Source: Drosophila pseudoobscura (lineage: Eukaryota > Arthropoda > Insecta > Diptera > Drosophilidae). Taken from it: a DNA stretch of 64,000 bases. How positions within the stretch are numbered: position 1 is the first letter of the stretch; each line of letters starts with the position of its first letter. The translations under genes were made by a program, and so were the position numbers. The notes beneath the pieces were generated by a model, which had not been told where the DNA came from, searched no databases, and saw only the letters and a program-made list of their open reading frames with translations. Below are positions 1 through 12,500 of this stretch, piece after piece. The stretch is from contig NC_046683.1 of the NCBI RefSeq assembly GCF_009870125.1, positions 37,649,869 through 37,713,868 on the forward strand, given 5' to 3'.

Positions 1-1436
1 TGGCTGAGCCTACAATATTGGAGGAGCAATTGCAAGAGGAGAAGCTTCAATGCAGAGCGAGTTCTTGTCCATTTGAATCTACGCGTAAAAACTATTGATA
101 TTGGGTCCGCCGCTCAATATGACTCGAGTCTTTCGATAGTATTCCCTTACTGAACAAAATGAAAGCCTCGAGGTGTAATGAACACATCTCTGGTCCGTCC
201 ATCGGATCAGCTGAGAGCCGTCTAATTCTGCTCATTTCGGGCGAGTTTATTATGATTTCAATGTGGGTCAATGAAACAAGATCAAGATATTTCACAAAGC
301 CAACGGCACTTAATATACAAAGGTTTATACATACATACATGTTCACACAGACATGCATATGCATGTGTTCGTTCTATTGCATATGCATGTGTGTATATGT
401 ACATATGTACATATGTATGCAAGACTGCTTGACTGATAAAGGCACCGTGCACCCGTACATTTTCAATTAGCATTTAATCAAGCCAAGAACTTGCTTGGCA
501 TTTGATTGTCAAAAAAAAATAATAAATAAATAAATAAATACAAAAAACGGGGCAGTGCTGGCAGCATTATCTGTGTCAACGAGTCGTGGCTGAGGAGGGG
601 CACCGCAAGGTGCATCGATTAGGCCAAGAACCAAGAACCGAGTTGCACCCGACTACAAAGCAACATACGTACATACGTACGTACCTATGTGTAGATGCTG
701 GTGCACCTTCGCAGCGAAACACACACGAAAATATAAATGGAAAGAGGGTGGAGCGGCTCCGACGCTTCCACTCCGACCTTGCCCTTTTTCCGCTCGAAAG
801 AGCTGCCTCTCTCTTCCTCTTGGGTGCAGAAAAGTAAAAGGGAAGAGAAACCCGTTCTAGCTCTGCGATTTAGTCTGCTGCGGTGTAACTGTTAATTGAG
901 GAGCAACTAGGAAGCGCCCAGGCGCAAGGAGGAAACATTTCAAGGTGGGCCCCCTCCTCCTCCGAGAGGGAAACAAGTTTCGAAACAAACAGAGATACAG
1001 ACGGACAAACGGACAGACGGACAGAGAGACAGAGCGAGAGAGCGAGAGAGCGAGAGAGAGAGAGAGCGAGAGAGAGAGAGAGAGATAGAGTGCACTTAAG
1101 GCGATGATCATCGAACTCCTCCCGTTTCCCGTTTCCCTTTCCATTTGCCTTCTTAATTGTTGGTGCTGCTCTGCCTGCCCTGGACTTTGGCTTCGGGCTT
1201 CGGGCTTCGGGCTTCGGTTCGGCTTGGTCGCGATAAAAAACGCACGCAAAGGGAAATACACAATCGGCATCGGACGCATATAAAAAAACAAAAAGGCCGT
1301 AAATAAATAGATAAATAACGCTAAAGCGAATTTACGAAACAAAACAAATAACTCAAAATAAATGTAAACTTTGTTGTTGGGCGTTTCAAGCCGCGATCCG
1401 ATCGCAGGCGACTTCGGGTCTCCGTTTCATGCGCGG
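1..1436. other. Upstream non-coding DNA of NFAT
   Basis: No coding exon is recognisable here. The stretch holds a TACATA/ATGTACAT microsatellite at about 325-420, an A-rich AATAAATAAATA run near 515-540, a GTAC/ACGT-rich run near 666-685 and a long GA-rich array (listed separately). The open frames are low-complexity shadows of these repeats. The region may hold regulatory DNA or 5' exons of NFAT, but nothing in the sequence fixes this. Confidence 0.5.
1022..1090. repeat. GAGA array upstream of NFAT
   Basis: About 65 bases of nearly pure GAGA/GAGC repeat. Clusters of GAGAG are binding sites for the Drosophila GAGA factor (Trl) and are common near promoters. This one lies about 350 bases upstream of a TATA-like box and 900 bases upstream of the NFAT start codon, so a promoter-proximal role is plausible. 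It could equally be a simple microsatellite. Confidence 0.5.
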
Positions 1437-1500
1437 TATTTAAAAGCGTCTTTCGCTTTCGCGGGCGACTTGGTGGCGATTCGTGTGCGTTTTCCCGAAC
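1430..1500 (+). promoter_or_regulatory. Candidate NFAT core promoter (TATA-like)
   Basis: A TATA-like box (tatttaaaag, 1437-1446) is followed by about 500 bases that look like a Drosophila 5' leader: A-rich, with repeated CAACAAC and AAACAA runs and little coding potential, leading to the ATG at 1975. I do not see a clear TCAKTY initiator at the expected spacing. The true start could lie elsewhere, with 5' exons upstream of the window. Confidence 0.3.
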
Positions 1501-1974
1501 AATTCGCGTGCGAATTGATTTTGATTGATTTTCCCCGTCGTCTATTTTCTTAATTTTTTATTGTTTGTTGACTCAAAGCTGGCCGACAACAACAACAAAG
1601 CAACCACAACAAAATCCGACTGCAAATGTATTTATTGTAACGCATTTATCAGAAACATCAAGAATAAAAACACGAACAAGAAATGTACAAAGAAAAGCAA
1701 ATGAAATGCCAAATAAAAAACTAATCAACAAACTAAATTAGCTAGCTAATTAGCAACTAGAACAAGAACAAAACGTGCCAATAATTATTACCAAAAAAAG
1801 ACCAATCTATGCCTACGCACATAATTATAGAGTACACTAAGAGCACATATCCAAAAAAGAGAACGAGAAGCATCAGTGCAGTAGAGCAGGAGAGCAGGAG
1901 AGCAGGACAGGCAGCAAATGCAGAACGTTCTAAGATAACTGCAAGAGAGCGACCAGTAAAGCTATCCCCCCACA

Positions 1975-2332
1975 ATGCGCTTCACCTACAATCAGTATAA
2001 ACACTACGAGTCGGGCTACCGGATTCCCTCCAAGATGCACAATCTGAGCCATCATCAGCACCATGGTGGCAGCAATAGCACTGGTGGTGCTGTTGCTGGT
2101 GCTGTTGCTGTTGCTGGTGGGGGCGGCGGAGGAAGAGGAGGAGGAGGAGGAGGAGGAGGCGTTGGTGGAGGTGGAGGTGGAGCAGGTAGAGGAGGTAGTA
2201 CTAACAATACCAGCAATAATCACTACGGTCAGCATTACAACAGCACCAGTAGCAACAACAACAACAACAACAATAACAACACAGGCAACACAAATATACA
2301 GCCCTACCAGCACCATTACAAAAGCAACTTCG
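1975..2332 (+). CDS. NFAT: NFAT coding exon 1
   Basis: This exon encodes the N-terminal 119 residues, beginning [21 protein letters not shown] polyglycine tract (about residues 48-80) and an Asn-rich run follow. It ends AACTTCG before GTAAGG and leaves one base, which joins GC of exon 2 to make Gly. The glycine tract is coded by GGA/GGC triplets, so its length is probably polymorphic. The ATG is the first in this frame, after a leader rich in stops. Confidence 0.75.
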
Positions 2333-5300
2333 GTAAGGAAGCGAAATCAAGAGAGGTATCATTGGTAAATACATACAAACATGTATGTACACCCTATGTA
2401 CATACATACATACATACATACATACATACATACATCAGTGGTCGGCACGGGCCTATCTCGCGGGGACCTACTATCTCGTACATCCAGTAAACCACTGGTC
2501 GGCACTAATGCAATAACGTTTTTCCAGCCGACCACTGCTGTAACTGATGTAAATAAATACTTATATTCTTCATCAGCAAGAGCTATGTACAGCTGCACGT
2601 AAGGCACAAATATACCCGGCACAAGCCAAAGAAAACGGGGAAAAATTCGGTTGAATTTTCACCAAATCTGTATTCCATTTAGCATAAATTTCCAAAAAAT
2701 TAATAGCAATATTCATTAAAGTAGATTAAGGAAAAAAATGTATCTGAAATAACACTTGAATACGACACCCAAATTGAAAAATATTTTTTTGTGGCTGCGG
2801 TCGCCAGCGGACATCGAAAAACTCTCAAAAATCAATTGGAGTGTCCTAACGATAAAAATAAATTTGGGCTGATTTCATAAAGAAGGGTTCAAATTATGTA
2901 AAAACATTCAAAACCGAACCAAAACGGCTATTTCCGAGACTTCTATGCGATCGGTTCTGAATCGACTCAGAATCAATTAAAAATTCGAATTGAGGACTGT
3001 CCTTAAGGTACTTTAATTATTACAAAAATTCCAGCTTTGTACTTGGTAAACTCGGCTTGATAAAAACTGGTCCACGCCGTACTAGGATATTGCTCACCGA
3101 AGCATAATAGCGCTCAAACTGCCGTGAAAACGATCCTATTGTAATTCCTCTTTACCCCCCACTTCCTTTGCTTCCTTGATTCCTCAGAAATATACAAAAG
3201 AAACTCTTATGAACCTTCGAAATTCAATTTCTTTCCTTTGAAAATTCTGTTTAGCGGCAGTATCTAATCCACGCCATATGAATATTGCCAAAGTACTTCA
3301 AAGTATTGAAAGTTTTCGACCACAGCCAATAAAAAATATTTTACAATGTTAGTGTCGTATTCAAGTGTCGCATTTCCTATAATGAAATTTTTGAAATTTA
3401 TGATAAATCTAATAAAGGTTTGATGGAAATTCAAGTTCACCGTTTTCTTTGCACTGTACCGGAAATATTTGGGCCTTGAGTGTTCATTTTCAGTGTGTCG
3501 TATTCAAGTGCCTGGGAGTGTACACACATACATATTTATATACCAAAACATGTGCTTATACATATATCAGAGAGGCCATAGAGTCGATCGGACGTGAGCG
3601 GATTAGAGAGGGACCTTAAGCAAGGTACCAGCCCATAAAGGCTTCTTATCTAGTAATACATGCTGATAAAAAGATTATGGTAATTAAGGAGGTTCGGCTA
3701 AATAAGATCAAGTTAAGTGGGAACCGTCGCGGCCTTATGTTGAGGCCCCCTGTGGAGGCCCCCTGTGGAGGCCCCCTGTTGTGGCAATTTAAATTGTAGC
3801 GATCTGTTTCTCTCCTTGCACTATTGTCAGATACACTTGCAGATACATACATATATTTGTAGAATAAATGCTAAAGTAATTGCCTCCATCTGATGACAGC
3901 CTGATTGGATAGACATTGGCTGCCATGCCTGCTCGCGTATCGTCTGCATTAACGAACTGCTTTAAAAATGATTTTTGATCAAATTTCGCCGCTGTGATAA
4001 CATGCAATAAACATTTCGTATCGATATATAACGCACGCAGATCTAGAAATGGAGCGCGTCAATTACCAAAGAGGCGGCGCCCAGTTGTCGCTGGTGATTC
4101 AAGTTCTCCCAAGCGCTATGTTTGGTTTCGTTAACGCCAGTTTTCGCCAGTTGCCAGGTTTGTCCAAGGCGATAAGATTACGCGGCAGTCGCGACAGAAG
4201 AAAAACAACCAAACGCAAAAAACAGAAAACATTGTGAGCCGCGGCCTTTGCCGCTGCTCTACTTTATACCCGGTGCTCAGCCAGTATACATACATATGTA
4301 CATATGTATGTACATGTGAGCTTATGATTTATGAAATTTACACATTATATTTTATGTGTCGTTTGGTAGCGCAGCTCGCCAAAAAACGAATTGATTTTTG
4401 CCAAACGAAGATTTTATAGGCGTCGGTCGAACCGTTCGAATATTTTTAATATATTCGATTTCTGTTTACATCTGTTTCTGTGTTTCTATTCTCTCACCAA
4501 CACCAATCGTTTGAACTCGCTTTCTTCCGCCACGACACGCACACTGAAGGGATCGTCAAAATTGTGGATCCCACAGATGTTCGTTCTTTGTGGGAACGGA
4601 AAGGGGCGTGACAATATTTTGGAAACAAACCTGATTCAGTGTCATATCACAGGAGTCTGGATTGTCTCTGAGGTCTAGGCGCTAATTGGGATGGACTGAC
4701 AGACAGACATGGCTCAATCGACTCGGCTATTGATGCTGATCAAGAATATATATACTTTATGGCTTCGGAAACGCTGTCTTCTGGGTGTTACAAACATCCG
4801 CTGTCACCACAAATCGAAAAACCCCTATACTCATTTCGGTAACAGTCCATTCCGATAGTATTCCAGGACCTGGGTCATCGTGTGCATCCATAAAGTACTC
4901 GTGTTGTACATTTACATGGGCCTGGGACGGACAAAGTGGGTCAGAAAGTTTCGTATACGTATACGTATACGTATTTGTGTTTTGTTTTTTTTTTTTTTAC
5001 TTTATTGACAAGCTGTTTTGGTTAATTCATCCAAGTATGTAATTTTGCGCAGGAGTCTGCGTTTAATTATAGATTTCGGAACCCCAGAAACAACTGTCTC
5101 TCCACAAGTAGCTCCGTAATACGAGTATCTTTTGTCTGTTCCACACCTGTGTTTAGCTATCGTACAGCCGCTCTCCCAGTCGCCACCCAACAGGACAGCC
5201 AGTTTCTAGTCATCGAATGGGAGGAATGTGAAACTGAACGAAGACTCTGTGCCCCACTCTTGCATCTCTCTTGTGGCGTGGCGATAGTAATAGTAAATGT

Positions 5301-8300
5301 CTCCCTCTAAACGACAATGGCAGTGGTGGATTGATGGTAGATTGCCATATCTCTCGAACATCTTCCACCATCGACTTGTATCTCACAGTACTTACTGTAC
5401 TTACAGTATGTCTACCATGACAATGCAGTCTATCATCTCTTCCATCTCCCTCTCCCCCTCCCACTCCCACCGTTAGATCTTATCGCAGTCGATCCCTCCC
5501 TCCCCGTGAGGCTCGTTTCTTCGGGCTCGGTAGGTAGGCGCGTTCCGAAAGCCCAAAAGCAAATATTGGTTTATTTGGTTTCCACTCAAGGTTAGGCAGG
5601 CGGCTGAAAGGGTGCGAATCGGATCGGTTTGAATCGTTTTGTTTCGGATCGGATCGGATTGGGTCGGGTGGGGTGGGGTGGGGTGGGTTGGTTATGGGTG
5701 GGTGATGCTGTCATAAAACGTTGAGGGCGCAACTGACGTCACAGAAATCAATGTACTCAGATAAATAAAAATGGCAGGGCAAAAAGAATCACACCCAAAT
5801 TGTAATTAAGTAATCGGTTTCTAAGTACACACATTTTCAAATTTACACATATGTATGTAAATGTATTACCTAATATTAAATCTGAATAAAACATATAATA
5901 TACCAGCGGTATATTGTGGCGCACATTGTGGTTCAACGGATAAGAAATGAGGATAACTCAAATGATTGTTTCGTCGATGGAGAATATCTCGAGCTTAGAA
6001 CTGATCTCCAACTACGACGACTATGCCTCTCGGCACTTATTTGATCAGTATGCATAGTGTGTCCGTCTGTCCGTCTGTCCGTCTTCATGACCACCTAGAC
6101 CTCAGACACACACAACACCTTCCAGGCGCTAACTCTCTTTGTCTCTCACACACACACACGCCTACTCTTCCTCTTGCAGTGCGCGCCCTCTGTCGGAGGA
6201 GAGCCATACTGACTGAGTATCGGGTATAGGTGTAGGGTCGCGGCCCTAGCTGCGGCTCACAACTTTCATCGCTCGTTATATAGATTACGTTTGTAGGATA
6301 TATATTTACTCTAAACATGAAACATATTTATTTTAAATAAGAGATATTTTTTAACTTAAATTTATTTAGATAAAATATTTTCATATTAACGGTAAATTGT
6401 CATTCTTCTCGTTTCTTCTGGAAACTAGAATTAGAATTTCAATTTGTTCATTCCTAAATAAGGATCAAATCGTATTTGCCGATGATTAGCGTTTTAATTA
6501 AAAGCTCACCGATATAAAAATTGTGTTTTGTGTATTTTTTGTTTCGTGTTTTATTGAGTGAATAAATAAAGAAGCGTACTCCAAATACAAGATGAAATAC
6601 GGAGGTAGATTCAAGAAGGAGAGGTAGGAGAAAGAGCAGAGGCATCGCCCAGGGGAGTGCAGTGTCCCAACTGGAGACTATTAATGTTAGTGTTAGTGCT
6701 AGTATTGGTGGGGTTTGTTCCGTTTAATGGGGTTTGTCTGGGCCGCCGGGCTCCCTGGCACTTTATCAGTTCTGCTCTTGGTGCTGCTGTGGTTGTGTGG
6801 CTGCGTGATAATACACATACATATGTACATGTGTGTGTGAATATATGCACACATGCAAATATATTATTGTGTATGTATATGTGTATTTTATATAAAACTC
6901 CTTCTGAATCTGGGGTCCCAGAAAGCGAATGCGAATGCGAACGCGAACGCAAACGCGAAGGCAGTTGAAATTGAAATTGAGCTTCAATTGAGATCGTGTG
7001 AGCGGCAACAATGAGTGCTGTTCCAGCAATAGCACAACAACACTGACAGTAACAGAACAGAAACAGAAACAACAGTCACTAAAGGCAATATTCTATGCTC
7101 TGAACTACTATATACGGACTGTGAGCCTCTGAGGTTCTGCACTGAGGAGAAGTTCAATGCACCCAAAACCGCCCCGCCGCCGCAGCATTATCAGTTTCCA
7201 TGGCAGTAACTTAGCTCACGAACGATCCGTTCGGATCGGAACGGAACGGAACGGAAAAGAACAGAACAGAACAGAACAGAACGCCAGACCCGCAATGCAC
7301 TGCTCGTTCTTCCCCCGCTCTGCAGTGGGGGCGCTCTGGAGCACCCTTCCATTGTACGGATTTCAATGATCAAAGTATATGCAAAGTGCAGAGACTTGTA
7401 GAGATATAGAGCTTGATGGGACTCTTTGCAGGTCCACATGGAAACGGAAAGGCAAATCATAATAAATCAGATATAAAAGACATTAATCTTTTATCATCTT
7501 TATCTTAAGGTTCGGAGCCAAAACATAGTACTACATACATACATACATACATACATATGTATGTTCTTATACTCGAATATGTTAAATTTAATGACGTCTA
7601 TTATTGGTGCTTGTAATTTATGTTTAATTTTATGATGCAACATAAAGTATTGTTTATTAACAGATATTTCTCTTTTAACCACTTTCCCTAGGCATGAGGA
7701 TGACTATGTCCACCAACTCCACAATGAGCGCCCGAATACATCGCAAGGGGTTTCGGATACCCTCGAAAAGACAGCCGGGAAAGGGCTTGCCCGGCAAGCT
7801 GCATACCATAACCAGGGTAAGCTGCTGTGGAAGAGGGAACCAAAGCATTTATAGCCATGCCCGTCTATCTGTCTGTTGAATGACTGTACTGTCTGTGTGT
7901 CTCCTTGCCTAGAAAAGCAAAATTGTATAAGAGTCCTATATCATATCATGGCTAACGTGAAACGATCGATCTGGAAAGGTATTAAAAGCTGTTCGCCTGC
8001 AGATGGTATTATTAGTTGGACCTGATGCTTGCTCATGACATGAAATGAAGATCCAGTTATTCATGGGGGAGGCCAAGCTAATAGTTCCTCCTGACCTTAA
8101 AAGTCACTGAGAATTTTTGGTTGATTCAAACTAAACCAACACTAACAGAAGATGGGGGAGCAAATCAGTCCAGGAAAAACAGGGAAATTGGTCGAATCGT
8201 TGCAAAACATTATAAAAAGGGGTTTATGAGAGGGGGCATACAAAATATAAATTTGCATTTTAAAAGTAAAACGAAAAAACAGAAAAGGCAGGTTTTTTTA

Positions 8301-9447
8301 TTCTCAGGCAGGCTCCGTCTTTCACTTTCACAAAAACGCGAAAATTGGTGCTCCCGTTTTTACGAAACGCAAGATTTCCCTGCCGAAACAAAAAAGAAAA
8401 CTTCGTTTCAAAAGAAAACAAATAGCCGACCAATTGATGCATTGACATAAATTTAACACCATTGCTTACGAAATTGACTAAATTGTGCGCATAGCAGAAC
8501 AGCTGTTTTACGCGCCACATTTAATTCAAAATGCAAGTGCAAAAAATTAGTGTTTGGACAATTGGCTATTTAATTTTGTATTTGAATTTTGTTGCTCACA
8601 GTTCGTCAGACATGTTACACACAAGGATGTGTTGTCCTTCTTCCAAATCGCACCTTTTCTGCCGTCGTTTTGCTTGAAAAACAAAAAAAAAAGTAATTGA
8701 AAGCTGAATGCATTTTTAATACGCTGTGTATTTACAAAAGGTCTACGAAGCAGGTCAGCTGTTTCAGCTCAAAACTGGAGCACCTCAAAACGAGACCTTA
8801 AAACGCAAAAGTAAGTGAAAATCGGAGCCTGTCTGATGGCTGAAATCGTGTCTATGGGCTTACATTTGGTTTTCAATGGTATGTTTTAGGCTAGGAAGCT
8901 AGAACACTTTTAGGTGTGAGAAGTGCTTTGGTTCATTTAGGCTGTGAGCCCACCGTGGGGTATATCGTTGAAACGATGGTCTGTGATATGGAGGCTGTCT
9001 GTCTGTCTGTCTGTCTTGTGGACTCTCCTTTAAGACAGGTATAGTTTGTAGTACAGAGTATATATTATGTGTTTGGTACAGATACAGAAGGAGGAGCTTT
9101 AGCCAGTCTGCGAAGGATCCCTCGGGTTGATTGTCTCTCTATCGTTTGTTGCTTTGCAGGCGGGTCCTGGCAAGATAGTTCCCGGGAAGCGAATACCACA
9201 GCGACCGCATCTGCCGCCGTGCGACAACTCCAACGACAGTGGGCTGGGCTTCGACCAGCACACGGAGCTGCGGTCCTCATCGGGGCCAGGAGTAGCCGAT
9301 ACAGGCAGCTCGAATGGAGGTGGCATCGGCATGGGGGCAGTCCAGCGCACGAATCTGCTGGTGAACAGCTCCCTTACGAATACGGTGGCTGCAGCGGCGG
9401 CGGCGGCTGCAGCTGCAGTGGCAAGTAACACGTTGCAGCAGCACCAC

Positions 9448-9485
<38 letters not shown>

Positions 9486-9486
9486 C

Positions 9487-9521
<35 letters not shown>

Positions 9522-12500
9522 CCAACAGCAGCAACAACAACACCAACAGCAACATTTACCGCAGCAGCATTTAATTCGGGCGATACCTGTATCAAGGTGA
9601 GTCGTGATCTCCCACTCTCCCACTCTCTCTCCCTCTCTCTCTCCTCGTTCTCTCTCTCTCTCTCTCTCTTTCTCTTTGTCTTTCTCTACCTCCCCCACTC
9701 CCTGTTTCTATCTCCCATTCCCTATTCCTCCATTGGTGCATCCGCAAGAAAAGTTCGAAATAATTGCCAGCTCATGACTTCATTTTGTTGTGTTTGACGC
9801 ATGATTTCGATTGGAGTGAATGAATTCACATAAGTTCATATAACACACACACACACACACACACACACGCAACTCACTCACTCGAAAACAAATTAAAACC
9901 TTACATACAACACAGAAATTACGAAATGCTCCTTGTACATATTGTACATAGCGAACTTAAACTCACATCTAAAGAAATAACTACAATAGGAATTAATCCA
10001 GATTAATTTCGACTAAGGAAGGACTCAGTGGATCCACTTACAATGAGATACAATCCCAGAGGAAACTCGTTTGAAACGCTTTATTAATTCTTTGATTTTT
10101 ATCCGACTGACGAATTTAGATTAGGATTAGTAATTACTAGTTACAATTAGTAAATAATGGTTATTTGATAGTACCGAACCGGAGTTGCTTCTCAGTTTTG
10201 CAGCGCAAAAGGCGGCGTGGCGAAAACTTGACCAAATTTAGTTGCTCCGGCTCGTAGATAGACGGAGAGACGGAGACGGATCGAGATGATTATGTCCACC
10301 CAGGAGGGGTGTATTTTGTATTTGCATTTGCATTCTCATACATACCATGTACACGCTCGCATTCGTGTGGGCAGGGCCTGTTTTCTATAATACTTTTGAA
10401 CAAAACGAACACACTCGTGTGATCCACGACCACTTACCGTGATAGAAGGAAACCTGAGCAAATGTGTTTGTTCTACGGCTCCAATGGCCTACCAACTTAT
10501 CGTGCGGAATGAAAAGCCAGATGGGAAGGGGGCTGCAGAGGGTATCCAGGCTTATTAATGAAGTGCGTATTTTGTTTCGCCAGATTCTCCGAATTTTCAC
10601 CTCATGGTCGCTAGAAAGTCGCGCTTCCCTCAGTACAGTTTTGCCCTCAAAGCATGTCAGATCTGCGATCTGAGTCTGCGATCTGTCGCAACATAAAAAG
10701 CATAATATAATAAAGTCGGGTCGAGTCGAATCGAATTGGAATTCTAGCACCATGTATACCATGTAAGTACACATCAGTGTGCGTTCAATGACTATAGGAC
10801 ATGTTTTCATACCCGGCACCCGGCACCCGGCACCCGGCATACGTTATAGATTTGTGCTGGAATTGATCGCCTAGATCTCAGAGACTATAAGAGCTGGAGC
10901 AACCAAATTGTGTGTCCGGACTCCTGTGATGCCACAATCACAATCAAGTTTGCTTCCAAAATTTTGCCAATTTCGGTTTCTTGACTGGATTCGCGGTGCG
11001 AGAGGGATCCCCTCCTGTGTGCATCAGGGAAAGCCAAGGGCCACCAAGTAAAGAAAACTGTTGAAACTATGATAATCGTATTTACGTGCATCAGCTGACC
11101 TGTTTCTGACCTTTTCCAGCTGTCAAATGAGCATATTGAGCATATTATGCATCCAATTTTTCCTTCCAATTAGCAAACTGTTCATGCAAACGTTGGCTAG
11201 CAAGCTCAAAGCATTGGATTAATCTGAGAAGTGGCATCTGGAGACTAGTTGCTTTCCCCTCCATCATCGTTTAGGATTTTTCCACACGGCCTGCTATTGG
11301 CTATTAGATGTGCACACTGTTGTGCTCAACTAATCCAGTCAGTCAGTCAGTTAGTTCAATTCAAAGTATCCAGTGATACCCGCTATATAGACTTTTTCCA
11401 TTGCCTAGACGATACTCCAAAGGTGTGCATTTCTACTACGTGGACGAGGTTCTCGTCCACATCCCTCTTTGCTTTCAAATTCTTAAAATTCTTAAATTAG
11501 GAGCCGAGGCATATGTACCTCCACACCACAATACCAACTACTCACTTTCTGTTTCTGTAATCTTACGATTGCTGTAGCTTAATTGTAACATCTTGTCATC
11601 CGGCTGATACATCTCCCTCACTCCGCCAGGGGTAGCTACACTGCACGATGGAGAGAGAGAGAGAGAGCAAGAGAGCGAACAAGAGCGAGAAGAACAATTC
11701 TGTACCACTTTAAACATTTTCATAGCCCATTCCCATTCCCATTCCCATTCCATTGGGTAGTGTAGTGGGGTTGGGTATCCATTCTTTTACATCTTTCCAG
11801 CCTTATAGGATCGAATCTTTGATTGAAAAACATATTTACTTATGATTTACTAGATTTCTTGGTTTCTAAATTTCTAGAATAGTAAACAGAGTTAGGTTTG
11901 GGTTCAAGGAAAATCGGTACACTCTTCCGGATTGTGCACCAGAGGCAGGAGTCCTCTGCTTCCCATAGATGACACGATCAAATATTGTCTCGGGGCATCT
12001 GCCGCGTAGCGTCAAGGTCTCCTCCAATTTGGACCTGCACTTGGACAGGTCTTTCCCCCCAGGTTTTTGTAGGTCATGGTGTATGTGTTTTCCGTTTGAT
12101 TCGACTCAGATCGGATCGGATCGGATCGGATCGGATTTAGATTTCAACTTAATGCTGTTCTCTATATGATATTCGGCTGGTTTCCAGAGTGTGTGTTTAC
12201 TTAGTGTCTATGTTTTGTTTTTTTTTTTTGTTTTGTAGCTGCTGTAATTGCATGCCTGTCTGTGTAATTGCCTTATTATCTTATCCGCTTATCAGTTGTA
12301 TGAACTCTCCTCCAATTGCAAATTGCAGCTTGGAATCTGCAACTGCGTACAGTCGAGAGAGGGAGATAGGAGCGGCCCAAGCCCCAAGCCCCAAGCTGTT
12401 GAGCATTTCAATGCAAAAGCACAGCTGTTTTTGGCACTTGTGTCCGCTTCCTTGGCTTTGCATGAGCTCAAAGCATTGCAGGGACAGTCGGCAGAGCAGA

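Larger units (their letters stand above)
2333..7691. other. NFAT intron 1
   Basis: A 5.36-kb intron. It holds a short hAT-like hairpin (2436-2537), a TIR element (2753-3520), a 13-base tandem repeat (3742-3779), an INE-1 copy (4259-4845), a GGATC/GGGTG-type repeat (5641-5695), an INE-1 remnant (6056-6235), and GGAAC/AGAAC pentamers (7232-7291). TACATA microsatellites occur at 2399-2434 and 7531-7556. Outside these I see no conserved coding exon, though an alternative first exon cannot be excluded. Confidence 0.7.

Noticed and set aside
857..1342. 161-codon minus-strand frame with a hydrophobic start
   Set aside because: It reads through the GA-repeat and simple-sequence region, giving a Ser/Leu run; no domain or splice support.
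2359..2622. Repeat-rich short frames around 2.4 kb
   Set aside because: They are translations of TACATA microsatellite and a miniature element.
9099..9698. 199-codon minus-strand frame rich in Cys
   Set aside because: It is the antisense of the NFAT exon 3 CAG/CAA run read as TGC/TGT; no domain, wrong strand.
12100..12140. GGATC tandem repeat as a regulatory site
   Set aside because: Simple sequence in an intron with no motif for a known factor.
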